From positions 2,771,230 to 2,835,229 of the forward strand of contig JAGFMI010000001.1 in assembly GCA_021030905.1 (NCBI GenBank): a DNA stretch of 64,000 bases, in the 5' to 3' direction. The notes below the pieces were generated by a model. The model worked only from the letters and a program-made list of their open reading frames with translations, made no database searches and had not been told where the DNA came from. A program made the position numbers and the translations under genes. The stretch comes from Pyrenula massariospora (lineage: Eukaryota > Ascomycota > Eurotiomycetes > Pyrenulales > Pyrenulaceae). Positions 35,601-46,581 of this stretch are shown here, one piece after another (position 1 is the first letter of the stretch; each line of letters begins with the position of its first letter).

Positions 35601-35733
35601 GTGAGAGCGCATCTGCTCAACGCTGGGAGCCCCAGCCTCGTGTCCTCGCGACTTTCATATTACACTTTCGAGTATGAGGCCTGTGATGGCTTGTTGGCCA
35701 ACTGAGAGCAACTAACCGTCTTATTAGGAATGG
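32675..35733. other. Gene-poor, AT-rich and probably decayed region
   Basis: About 3 kb without a sound gene. From about 33,100 to 33,900 the DNA is strongly AT-rich, suggesting mutated old repeats. Around 34,240-34,740 there are short frames with protein-like composition: a Gln/Glu-rich one on the minus strand near 34,250-34,330, and an acidic plus-strand one (DEPPSSKDEGFEELEY) ending at 34,738. They do not join into a gene. A possible splice acceptor at about 35,728, just before the NACHT gene's ATG, suggests a 5'-leader intron. Confidence 0.5.
33995..34037. repeat. Two adjacent short hairpins
   Basis: Two perfect inverted repeats sit side by side. The first has a 7-base stem, CCACCCG and CGGGTGG, around an 8-base loop. 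The second has a 9-base stem, GCGACTTCG and CGAAGTCGC, around the loop CAAA. They share a boundary base near 34,016. They may mark the end of an old element or a structured transcript; no gene spans them. Confidence 0.6.
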
Positions 35734-38700
35734 ATGATGCGGGTCCAGGCTGGAAACGCAGGTGGACCAGTTCTCGATGTCCGTGGCCAGCAGGCCCCTC
35801 CCGAAGTTTCGCGGCCCACGTCAGAACCTGCTCTCAAAGTCTCGAGATCTTGTCCGTCTATTGTAAACAATTCTATCACCCAACTTTGGGCTCCCGCCGA
35901 TAGCTCGGAGATCGTCGCGGATCTATGTTTCGTTCATGGACTCGGCGGTCATCCTCAAGACACTTGGAATTATGGAAAGACGAGAACAGCGCATACACCT
36001 GATGATGCTGCGTCAGAAAACAAACAGACAGAGTGGTCGAGCTTGTCAACCCTTTTGGAACGCCTTTTCCTGAAGAAGAGAAGACCTGTGCGGAATGAAG
36101 TTGTGAATGATCAGGCGTCTGCAGCTGCTGGTGAAAATGACACATCCTGTTTCTGGCCATTTGACCTTGTACCGGATGATTTCGACAATGTACGCATACT
36201 GACGTACGGCTATGACTCTCACCCAAGTCATTTCTACAAGGGCAGCACTAACCAGATGACCATCACCCAGCACGCCCAACAGCTTCTTCAGCAAACCACA
36301 AACGCTCGTACCGAGTGCCGTGGAAGACCGATCATCTTCGTTGCGCACAGTCTCGGAGGTATATTGGTGAAAGACATGATTATACAGTCTGGAAAGTATG
36401 AATATCAGCCCAAGTTTTTGGATGTGAGCAAGTGCACCTTTGCCATTATCTTTTTCGGAACGCCACACCTAGGCGCGAATGCGGCTAGATATGGTGAGAT
36501 GGTGAGCAACGTTGTCGGGTCTTTGCCTGGGGGCCTCAGTGTGTACAAAGAAGTTTTGCGAGGACTCAAGCTAGATGGAGAGAAGCTCAGCAACGTCAAC
36601 GCTGATTTTAATGATATTTTCAACAAGAATGTTCCTGCTCCGGACAAGATTCAAATCTACAGCTTTCAGGAGGGCAAGCCTATCTCGAGTGTCAAGTTTT
36701 TCGATGGAAAGGTGAATGTCTTCAGCTCAAATAAGGCAGGCACTGACGACAGATAGGTCGTTCCTGATGCTTCTTCCTTTTTCAATCGGAGAGATATCGA
36801 GCAGGTTTCCTTCATTGCCGAAAATCATATGAACATGTGCCGCTTCAAGTCAGCAAGAGCAGCAGGATATATGGACTTCAAGGTAGCTTTGAGAGGTTAC
36901 CTTGATAAAATCAACGCCAAGACCAGACAAACTATCATTCGAACTCAGATAGAGTCGGATCAGCTTAAGATTACAGAGCATGAAGGTCCGTGATGTAATT
37001 GCCAATGACTGTGGGTTCATCCCATTATTGGTTTTACATGACTAACCACTTCATTAGCTCTGAGACAATGCCTCGAGTTCAAAGAACGGCTTGTTCGACA
37101 GCAACAGGTTGAATGCTTGGTTACGATAGAGGAGACCTTTGTGTGGTTATGGTCTTCACCTTTCTCCACTTGGCTCCAATCCAGCTCACCATTATTTTGG
37201 ATCTCTGGGAATCCTGCTAGCGGAAAATCAACACTGATGAGCCATATCGCACGAAACCCAAAGACGTTAGAAATCCTCAGCCAAGGTCAGGGTCCCAACT
37301 GGCAACTGGTGTATCACTTCTTCGACTTCAGGGCGGGCGACTCTATTGGCAACAACTTTGAGGGCCTCCTACGATCTTTTCTTCTCCAGTTCTTAGAGAA
37401 TAACCTGGATTTATTGTCACGAGCTCCAGAACTCAGACCCTTCGTGGTTAAAGATCCAATGATTTCAAGACCCTCGATCAATGCCATGTACAGTGCTTTG
37501 AAGCAAACTATTGGGATGTTTCCAACCAAGCTCTTTGTTCTCTTAGATGGGCTGGATGAATACCAAGGACAAAAAGTTGAGCTGGTTAACTTGATCAACA
37601 ATCTTGGCTCAGAACACGTCAGATTCTGTCTCGCAAGCCGGGCTGACCCTCCTTTCCCAGATGCATTTCATAGTGTGCCATCGTTCGAAATGCAGAGGCT
37701 TAATACTCCTGGCATTAGAGCATTTGCGGCACAGACGCTGCAAAACTTCTTCTCTCATTCTGAACATCACGATCATATGGCACTGCAGAATGTAGCTGAT
37801 GACATTGCACAAAGGTCGCGCGGTGTATTCTTATGGGCTCGTTTTGCTATTTTTGAGCTTATTGATGGATTGACACGTGGTGAGACGTTGGACTCGGCCG
37901 CTCTTCGCCGAAGATTGGAACAAGTCCCTCAAGAATTACAGGACATTTATTCCCGGATCTTCCGCCGCGGGACACAAGGAGACAGGGAGACTGCAGGCCT
38001 CGTCCTGTTGCTCATTTCCCTGGCACAGAGTGAACTTAAATTGGAAATGCTTCGTGAAGCTGTCGACTTACTGCCGAGGAATTTGGTACCTTTCCAAAGT
38101 TCGATTCTCAGCTCATTCGACAAGACCTCCATGACTGATTACGCCTTTCAAAAAACTGTTTTGGCGGCCACTGGAGGCACGACAGAGATATACGGTCAAA
38201 GCGTATTTAGATCCTTGATACGCCTGAGCCACAGGACTGTTAAGAGCTATCTTGACCTCAGAGGATGGCAGGAACTTCTTGGTGACAATTCCTCTCCAGG
38301 CCTTGGACATATGTTGTGGCTTCAGATCTGCGCGAAGACTCTGCTTCTGGAGAAAAGAGGGAGACTCAGAAGGGGCCTTGACGACCCGCTTTTGTGGAAT
38401 TATGCTTTGCGTCGCCTTGTCGTCCATGCTATGCTTTTTGAGGAGGAATCCCAAAAGTCGTCGTTTCCGCTTATGTCATCTGCGTTGTCCACGGAATTTG
38501 TAGACGCTCACCAGATGGCCTGCGGTGGCAGAGAATGCCCGTGGTGCTGTTTAGGACTGCCAGTGAAGTTGGTGCACGAACCAGTCCATCTTGCAATCGC
38601 CCATGGCTGGCTTAGGTATGTTGAAGATTATCTATCTGTGAAAGGGAGAGACATCAGTCGAGAGGCTCTGAATGTGAGAAGAGTTGCGATTTTGTGTGCT

Positions 38701-39483
38701 TGCAGAGAGTATAAACATGAAGCCACCACGGGGGTCGGATATGACCCCATACTTGCAATGGTGTTGAAGCACTATCCTTTGGTCGAAGATAACGACATCG
38801 TAGCGGCACTGTTGGGAGGGTCTCCTGCTGCACTTCGAATTCTTCTACAATACCGTGGTCCAGGAAAGCTATCTTTAAAACCTTCAGAATCTCCTACGAA
38901 GTATTCTGGCCGTCATGTTTGGGAAAAAGGGGAACAGTATGGTCCACTCTACATTATTGGACAACGAGGATCATCAGATGCGGAAACCGAAGCGATCATC
39001 GATCTTCTGCTGGAACGGGGTGAGGATATTAATGACCTGTGCGGACCCCTGGGAACTGTACTACACAGCCACCTCCAACAACATGAGTATATGGCCCATT
39101 ACAACTACTTATTTACTGAGCTGCTGATCGACAAAGGGCTGGATATAAACCGGTCAGGGCCGCATGGAAATGTATTGGAGTATTTGTGGCAAGTCGTAAA
39201 TGAACGCGCAAAAAAGTGGGTCGGAGAAGAAGAATTGCTCCAACGTGCCATCTGCCACTTGATCGACCTTGGGTCGGTCAACCGTCGCCAAGATCCAAAC
39301 GGCCTCGTACCGTCCGTGAATGAAATGAGAAACTTTGCTGTTTGGAAGGGCAAGGCGTTAAACAGCGACAAAGGCGCCGTCAGACGGGAAGAACGCGATG
39401 CCTGGTGGAAAGAACGCGACGCCTGGCGGAAAGAACGCACAAGATACTACGTGGAAGGTCCTCTCGATAGCGCGCCTCACTGA
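35734..39483 (+). CDS. STAND/NLR-like protein: SesB-type serine hydrolase, NACHT, degenerate repeats
   Basis: A protein of about 1,210 residues of the fungal NLR type. Three exons; introns 36712-36756 and 36986-37057 keep frame. The N-terminal 270 residues are an alpha/beta hydrolase of the SesB/SERAC1-like lipase group: LCFVHGLGGHPQDTW holds the oxyanion region, IIFVAHSLGG carries the nucleophile Ser, and FFGTPHLGA follows. A linker leads to the NACHT domain: P-loop FWISGNPASGKST near residue 452, Walker B VLLDGLDE near 565 and the CLASRADPP sensor-like strand. The C-terminal half has weak ankyrin-like units (ETEAIIDLLLERGEDINDL, ELLIDKGLDINRSG). The end carries short imperfect repeats of KERDAW. 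In fungi such proteins act in allorecognition and regulated cell death; the trigger here is unknown. A 5'-leader intron is possible. Confidence 0.9.
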
Positions 39484-41100
39484 TACGAACCCAATTTTGA
39501 TGTCGAGATATTGCGCGGCAAGTGCCCGGCGCCTTCTAGAGCTATCGTGGAAGTGTTTCTGCACCTACATCTTACCACCATTGTCAGCCCACCTCATCAT
39601 GTAGGAGCACGTTATGAACCTAAGTTCCATGTGCAACAAGAATATTAAAGTGCCTAGGTTAGGGAGCCGCCCGGCTGCGTAGACCTTGTTCTGATGGATA
39701 CTTGACAACGCTGAACGAGATGGATTCACCATATTTGGAGAAATAAATGAATAGACAGAGAAGGAGATGCCAGGCAATCATGGAGCAATGTGTAATGATG
39801 GTCTACAACACGTGTACCTTATTTTGACAGTAACTTTTCACTGGCATACGACTTTCATGCTGACTGTCGCCAATACCATTACCGCATTTCTCTCTCCTCA
39901 CCTCCCACCTTGCTTCCCACTCCAATCTCCATCACCCGTCCATGATCTCTAGCACGAACTCCCAATCCCTATCCTTACCTACCACCTTATTCCTCTCCAT
40001 CGTCCGTGGCCCACACACCCCCGTCCAACACCCGCATAATCCGCATCCAGCCTCAACACCACCCCTTCTCCCCACTCCCTCCTCTCCTTCCCCACCGGGT
40101 CACACGGATGTCTCGCGTCCTCCACATCCTAATCCCTATACCGGAGTAGCATCCACTGGAAACCCTCGTTTCAACCCACACCGGAGGACAATTCAAGAGC
40201 TTAGGGCATGGAAGAGGGCCGTAGGTCTGGCATTCGCGTCAGAGATCCATTTTACATGCGAGAATGATGCGCAAGCATCGCAGTATTCGTCGGCTGAAAG
40301 TACGGGGAAACAGGATCAACTTGTAAAGAGCGTAGGGAGATGGATATGTTTGTTCGAAACCTGAGTAGGCATAGATATGAAACGAAAATAAAGGAAGATT
40401 GGTCTGATGGAAGTCCTGATGATCAATATCACACTGATGACTGCCTTCCAGTCGTAGCAGGCTGAAGTTATAAGTTTGAAAGTGGATCGATGGACTGGGT
40501 AGGTTCTAGTGAGAAAGCGATATTGATAGGATAATCGGATTCCCTCTTGAATTTGAGACACTATTTCGAAAACTGTGCGATATGAAATCCTGGTGGCAGG
40601 AATATGGCAATGGGCGGAGGCCGCAGGCAGCTCCTCGTCGGTGTAGACTCGCATCTTGGAAGTCACGGCGATTACTATTGGCCATAGGCAGACGAGGCTC
40701 AGTGGGAAAATGTGGCGGTGCTTGTGTAACCCTTTGGCCAACGAGCGCTGGATGCGCTGATGAACGCCCAGTCACTTATCACCTAAGAAATATGCTGGAG
40801 CAGATCTACAGAATGCTCGGGCTCGTCAATCGGTTCACGGGGCAGTAAAAGCTTGGAATATCCAACATTATTGAATGCTAGAGAATCAATCCAAGGATTC
40901 TTTGCAGCGCTCTTCTCATACTTAGATATGTTGGAAAAAGTCTACGACATTGCTCAAGTAGTTCTACGGCTGTCACATTCACCGGGCAGACTAAAGTGGC
41001 CTCCGCCGGGAGGTTATCTGAATCGTAAGGCAAGCGAGAAATGAAAGAAAAACCGCGATGAAACAGAACTCCGCCCTAAAGAAAAGGTGAAAATCTTACC
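39484..41100. other. Intergenic region, low complexity in part
   Basis: About 1.6 kb with C- and T-rich low-complexity DNA at 39,890-40,110. Short frames at 40,580-41,040 have no recognisable motif. No gene is called, although a small unknown gene cannot be excluded. Confidence 0.5.
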
Positions 41101-42690
41101 TTATATAATATTCGGCCGTGTGATGAGGTATCCGCATTCTCTCCCATCAGGATGACTCGGTTCTTTAACTATGTGCGCCGTAACTCCGCCGTAATAGTCA
41201 TTCGACGACCAAATGTTCTTACAGGAATCGATGTGGTTCTTATACGTACCTAGCATAGGATCAGAAAATGTGTTCAGTAGAGTTTCTGTACAGTCGAGTC
41301 TGCACAGTGGAGTCTCTTACCGCCATCACCATCGCCCACGCGCCCAAACAGATCGCTGCAAGGGATATCGATGTTGCAAACGTTCGAGAATGCGGCGGAC
41401 CACCCTTTCCCGCCTCCCATTGGATCGATCTTGATATCCGTGCCTGCAGGAAGGCTCCACCGCTTGGTACCGTCTCTGCAGGCGCCGTTAAGCGCCTTCG
41501 CTATATCAGCGTAGGGGAGGTCATAGTTATCGTATGTGGTATCTCTCGGAGCCTGCGGGCCAAAGCAGGTCTGGTCAGCCAGCTGCTTGGGGTCGTGATC
41601 GGGCGGGATATCTGAGCCGTCGACAAGACCGGAGCGTGGCTCGGGCGGTTTGAAGTTGTCGCAGGTGATCGCATTCGGATGATCGCGCTGACTGGCGACC
41701 ATGAAGACACGATGGTTGCCCGACTGGTATATGTCGACCTCTGGAAAGGAGCCTGGGCGGTAAAGGGCCATTTCAAAGGCACGGGCTCGTGGGTCGGCGT
41801 ATAAGCGCGGCAGCCCGATGTTGCGCATGACTGCGTCTATAACTGCATCCTTGTTGTCCAGCGGACCGAAGTCGCAGTAGTCGTCGTAGGGGAAGTCTCG
41901 TTGAACGTGGTGGCTGAAAGGATTCTCCTGTGGAGAACATTCGACTGGCTCATCGCGTGGTGGGGGTCCAATGTCGGGACCAATTCGTGCAAACTTTTGC
42001 TCAAGCCATCGACAGGTCCGCACCACCGGCGACTGTTCTGGAGATGGGGGAGGATTGAAGAAATTGCGAACAGCTGGTTGCTCCATGATCATTAGGCCAA
42101 AATTAGAGAAAAAGGTCACCAGACATAGGGCAGAGAGGCCCCTACAAATCCACATTAGAGAGAAAATACGACGAGAAAGTAAGAGTGTTGATCCCTTACG
42201 CTACAAATTGAATAAGATCGTTATTGAACGCCCTTATCAGGTTTCTAGGCTGGTCCATCGGGGCATTCTGCGGATACGCCAAGCGGGCCAGGGCGAAAGC
42301 CTCTTCCAGCCTTCTACGTCGGCCTTCTGCAGCAGCAGGACTGACGTGGCGTGGCCGTAGAGCGTGTGTATCTTGCTGCTGGGACGCAATATCTTCGCCC
42401 TCGGCCATCCCTTGTGTAACACCATAAACTGCAACCGCAATTTTGCAAGTTCCCTGCTTAAGTCTGTTAACCATCGAAGGTCGTTGAGGCGGTGGAAGAT
42501 CGCCTTCATCGTAACGAGGATCTGCAGGAGAGCGACTGAGAATAGTATGGGGATCCAAATCGTTCAATACTGCGGCCAATTCGTCCGAACTCGGTAGTTC
42601 ATATCCTGCCTTTCCGCACTTGGTGTCTTGGGACAGGGCAGCGTTTGAAAAGAGCAACGCTGTACATGGAAGAAAATGAAACAGATTCAT
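41101..42690 (-). CDS. Secreted protein of unknown family, 486 residues, three exons
   Basis: The start at 42690 gives a signal peptide, MNLFHFLPCTALLFSNAALS, followed by DTKCGKAGYELPSS. An intron at 42142-42199 and another at 41250-41320 yield exons of 491, 821 and 149 bases that keep one frame to the TAA at 41101. The first intron contains both an in-frame stop at its donor and a new ATG at 42155, so a simple reading would split this into two genes. The joined model is favoured because donor (GTAAGG), branch (CTAAT), acceptor (TTTGTAG) and phase all fit. Just after the junction lies a hydrophobic stretch (LSALCLVTFFSNFGLMIM) that may be a membrane segment. The C-terminal part is Cys-containing, with CSDLFGRVGDGGTYKN, DSCKNIW and ECGYLITRPN. 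No named domain was recognised. Confidence 0.68.
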
Positions 42691-44198
42691 CCTGTCCGCG
42701 ATGAGATTGAGTTCATTCAAGCATCGGAGATTAGATGAAGGAGGTGGAAGTATTAAAATCGTTGGACAACGACCTCACCCCACCGTTGGCTACATTGCTA
42801 TCTATGGTCAAGACAGCCGAGGCGCTGTGTCAGACCATATTTGGAAAAATTCCGACTAGAGTCTTGAAAAGTGGTTTGAGCTTTGGTCGTGAGTGTTGTG
42901 TTTCTGTGAAGTGTCACAATGATCGTACACGATGCCGAGTAACACAATTTCCCTTTACTCGGACGGTCTATCTTACTCAGTAGGGAGCGTTGATTTTACA
43001 CTGGAGAACGATTTTGCTGTTGTGATCCGAACCGAGTGCGCAATAATAATCGTACACTATACTGATTAGGATGTCGTCCGTTCGCTCAGAGGACCTAACG
43101 TGCTTAGCCGCACTCACCAACGGCGGGTTGCCTTCGTCCGCGCCTTGTTCCAGACACCAGCCTTGATGTAGGATATTGGTATTCAGTCATGGTGAAGGCT
43201 ATTTTATCCAGACTTATCTTGCGATGGTGGCTGTCACGGTTGCTGAAGAGAATGGTCATATAGCGCGAGGAGGCAAATTCGACAGGACCACTAACTCATT
43301 TTAAGGTTGTGGCAGAGCACGACACCTAGCCTCAAGATCGAAATGGCAGAGAAACTTCAATACGTTATTGTTTCTCTCGAACGCTTGTTGACCGTGGCCA
43401 CTACTACAGTAGAGATACTATCAAATGCGGATCAAGTCGCGCGGCTGAAGACTCGGGCAGGAGAACGAGTGTTGATGGCGTACAATCTAGCACAAGGTAT
43501 GGTGGTACAAGACCAACAGAAACACGCCATCTCAGCCAAGTCATTGCATAAGTCGGACAGAGCAAAATTGAAAAATGGTCCGTCGTGAACGCTAAACCGC
43601 ACGCAATACATCTAGCTGGGGTGCATTTACGGAACAGTCTATTATCGGCGTTGCAAGATCCATCGAAGGGACACGTCGACACCTTCAAAAGTGATGGACA
43701 GAGTTAGACCAGCCAAAATTCTCCAACAGCAAGCCTCGCCAAGCAGTGTCCAGAAAACTTGCCCCGGTCGGACACGTCTTCCACACACTCCAAGTCTGAG
43801 AAGTTGGGGGCCAGAGCCGCAGATCCGGCAAAGGTACAGCCCCCCAGTGCCACCGTCACCTCAAACGAGCCGCGCCGAGATCTTTAGGGTTCGTGTGACG
43901 TAAAACAAGCTTGAGTTGAGTTTAAAGTTGGTGCCCGAAGGTGTCGGGAAGAAGCGAAGGATGCAAGGTTCATCCAGACTGTACTATGGTAGGGCCACCT
44001 AATTTGGCGGTGACGCAGGGGGCTCGCAGCGGAGCCTCAAGGTGTTGAGACGGATCTTAAAAGGCCATGCGTCGACGGTGATGTAGACTATTTCTTATTT
44101 TTCAGGTTGATTCTTCAACGCGTTTCTATCCTCTCCACCACCACCCTCACAGTCTCTACCACCCACCCATCCCACAACCCCCACAAAAAAGCAAATAA
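42691..44198. other. Intergenic region
   Basis: About 1.5 kb. A plus-strand frame at 43,307-43,588 is helix-like in composition but has no family motif and no supporting exons. Nothing is called. Confidence 0.55.
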
Positions 44199-45202
44199 AT
44201 GCCCTCCCAATTCATCCTCCTCCCCACCCTCCTCCCCCCGCACTCCGTCGCCCTCGGCTCCCTCATCCCCTCCCCCCTCACCCCCCACATCGACACCTAC
44301 TCCCCCCCGCCGTCAGAATCCCAATCCCTCCCCACCCTCACCACCGAAGTCTCCTCCTACACCGGCCTCTCCTCCCTGACCTCCAGCGCCCGCGCCACCA
44401 CCACCCTCACGCAATTCCTCTCCCTCTCCGCCACCCCCAAGGACACCACCTCCAGCAACACCCTCTCCTCCGCCCGCGTGCGCCGCTACGAGCTCACCAG
44501 CCCGCGCGCCGCGCTCGCCGCGCTCTGCCGCGACCAGGACGCGAAGGCGTGGCTGGAGCAGGGCCTGCGGGCGGGCGAGAAGAGTTACCTCGTGTGCGGG
44601 ATCTTGACGGCGGAGGATGCGAAGGTCGAGAATGTGGAGAGGGATAAGAAAGGGGGGAGCGTCAAGGTGGAGGTGCCGGTTGGGAGTGCGTTGAGTGGGG
44701 GCGTGGCGGCGGTGGTGGGGGATGCGTTGAGTAGCGGGGTGGAAATTGAAGGGAAGAAGGAGAGGAAGGGGAGTGTGGGGTATGAGGGGGTGGGGGAGAT
44801 GATTTGGGCGGTGGGGTGTCGGCGGTTGAGGTTTGGGATGTTTCAGAGGTGAGCGTTTCGGTTTGGCTTTTTTTGCTTTTGGTTCGGTGGTCGGTGCGGC
44901 TTTGTGGAATGTTTTGGGGCGGATTATGGGTTGGGCGAGTGACAAGAGGTAACAGTAATGCTGACTCGATGGTGAATAGGAAGAAAGGACTAGAGAACGC
45001 GACTTTGGATAAAGAGACGGAGTGGGCGCCATTGAGCGGACAAAGGGCCGGGAAGGCGGAAGGCGAGGAGGACGAGATCTTGAGGGTTGAAGAGGGAGAG
45101 CTAGACGTGGAAGACGATGATATCGAGTTGGACGAAGATGGAGGAGACAAGGATGGGATTGTCTTTGCTACTGTCAAAGATGCTGACAGTGATGAAGATT
45201 AG
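44199..45202 (+). CDS. Uncharacterised protein with acidic C-terminal tail
   Basis: Two exons; the first runs to about 44,849 (ending RLRFGMFQ) and the second starts at about 44,981 with RKKGLENATLDKE. The protein is about 290 residues, with no signal peptide or membrane segment. The N-terminal part is Ser-, Thr- and Pro-rich with a conserved-looking core: SVALGSLIPSP, VRRYELTSPRAALAALCRD, AWLEQGLRAGEKSYLVCGIL and TAEDAKVE. The second exon is highly acidic and ends VFATVKDADSDED. I have an impression of similar unannotated fungal proteins but cannot name a family. Coding-strand composition flips from strongly C-rich to strongly G-rich at about 44,590. Confidence 0.75.
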
Positions 45203-45514
45203 CACCTATCAGTGTGGACGATGTTGAAAGTCAACTCAGTGAGGCTGTAATTGGCACCGATCTTGGAATGGCCGGCTGCAGTGATGTTTGTGGCAGAAGC
45301 GCGGGATGATTCTTGGGTATGGATAAAGATGCTCTTAGCCATGGCGAATGGAAATGAAATATATTTGGTTCAGCACTATTTTGTCTCTTCTATTTCTGTA
45401 TGCTACCGTAGCTTCTATTAGCTAATTCCTCATTTTGTCGACGTAGAGCGCGCATTCTCGATCTCAGCTGATGATCCCCCCGCTAATTTCTCATTCTCAA
45501 ATCAGTGTAATTTA
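45203..45514. other. Short intergenic region between convergent genes
   Basis: Shared 3' flanks of the acidic-tailed protein gene and the GFA-type gene. Nothing was recognised. Confidence 0.6.
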
Positions 45515-45995
45515 TCAACCCGGCATTCCAGTGAACGCTTTCTCCAGATGCTCCTGACAGAAAGGCAACTTCCCCTTCGTCCAAATCTCCGTGTCCGGCT
45601 TCAACTTCGCTCGCTGATCCTTCTCCAGGCATCCTCCCTTCAGCGCAATGATCTCTGGCGCCGCGTCTGGATCATGGGCAATCGGGCTACCGCACTCGGA
45701 GCAGAAGATTCGGTGGACGATCTGGCCGCTGCTGCCTTTGGCGCCGGAGTAGGTCTTCTTGGCTCCTGAGATGGTGAGGGTGTCTTTGGGGACGACAACG
45801 ACGAGGGAGTAGGTGCTGCCAGATTGACGTTGGCAATCATCGCAGTGGTCTAGTGTTCGAGGGTCGAAGGTTAGGATATACTGAGTATGTAGAGACGGAG
45901 GGTGTAGTCTACTTACCGTAGCCAACAACTGCAGGTGAGTCGGCGGTTGAAGTGAAGGTTGTGGCACCGCAGAGGCAGTGGCCGGAGATGGTCAT
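45515..45995 (-). CDS. GFA/CENP-V-type zinc enzyme (glutathione-dependent formaldehyde-activating family)
   Basis: A small zinc-binding protein of the Gfa/Mss4-like fold. The ATG at 45995 gives MTISGHCLCGATTF; upstream in-frame codons as far as 46100 were not used, because the family starts here. One intron near 45,851-45,916 joins VVGY to DHCDDCQRQSGS. Zinc ligands are visible as CxC in CLC, CDDC in the middle and FCSECGS. The product is about 134 residues, the usual size. The founding bacterial enzyme adds glutathione to formaldehyde, but most fungal members have unproven substrates, so only the family is claimed. Codon composition runs from C-rich to G-rich along the coding strand. Confidence 0.92.
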
Positions 45996-46581
45996 TGTGG
46001 CAATCAAGTCGTGAAGCTTGCAGAGTGTGGGACGGCTGGGAATACTTTTGGTGTCTTTGCTTGGAGATAGGTAGTGGCAGAGCTGTGTGGTACAGAGCAA
46101 GGCACTCTGGTACTTATACCCTGCTCAGGTCTCCGAGCGGAACTGCCCCTCCTTCCCGCCTTTCGCCGTTCCTTCCCTCCGGAACGGGCGAATAAGTACC
46201 TTGAAAGGTAGGAAGCAACCGCATGTGAAGTCATCTATCGAAGCGGTCACGTCAGCTTGCAGCATAAGATTTGGAATGGATCGAGCTATCCGATTCGCGG
46301 ATAAGCTTTAACATTTGGAATTGGGAAAAACGCCAATTGAGGGGCAGAGGCCGAGAAGGGGCAGAAAATGAGAAAATGCCAGCCTTGGCAGAGCTACCCC
46401 GCCATGCTTATCGATAACAACATTACTGCAGCGTTTGTGACCTGGCATGACCACCCGAAAATTATGTCTACCTCCAAAGCGTCTTCTCGCAAAAGCGTCG
46501 TACAGCTAGGCAGAAGTTTTCGCTGAGACGCCGTAATTCGTCGCTACTTTCTCGACTTAGACCCAACCGCAACGTGATACC
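45996..46581. other. Intergenic region between divergent genes
   Basis: Likely holds the promoters of the GFA-type gene (minus) and the amidophosphoribosyltransferase gene (plus). No motif was assigned. Confidence 0.55.

Noticed and set aside
39942-40364. Pro/Ser-rich 140-residue frame
   Set aside because: Composition is driven by a C/T-rich stretch and no motif or intron pattern supports a gene.
42196-42690. Separate small secreted gene ending at 42,196
   Set aside because: Its stop codon lies inside a good splice donor and the joined model keeps phase through two introns; kept only as a possible intron-retained form.
44313-45032. Minus-strand 239-residue Pro/Gly-rich open frame
   Set aside because: It mirrors the skewed composition of the plus-strand gene and reads as low complexity.
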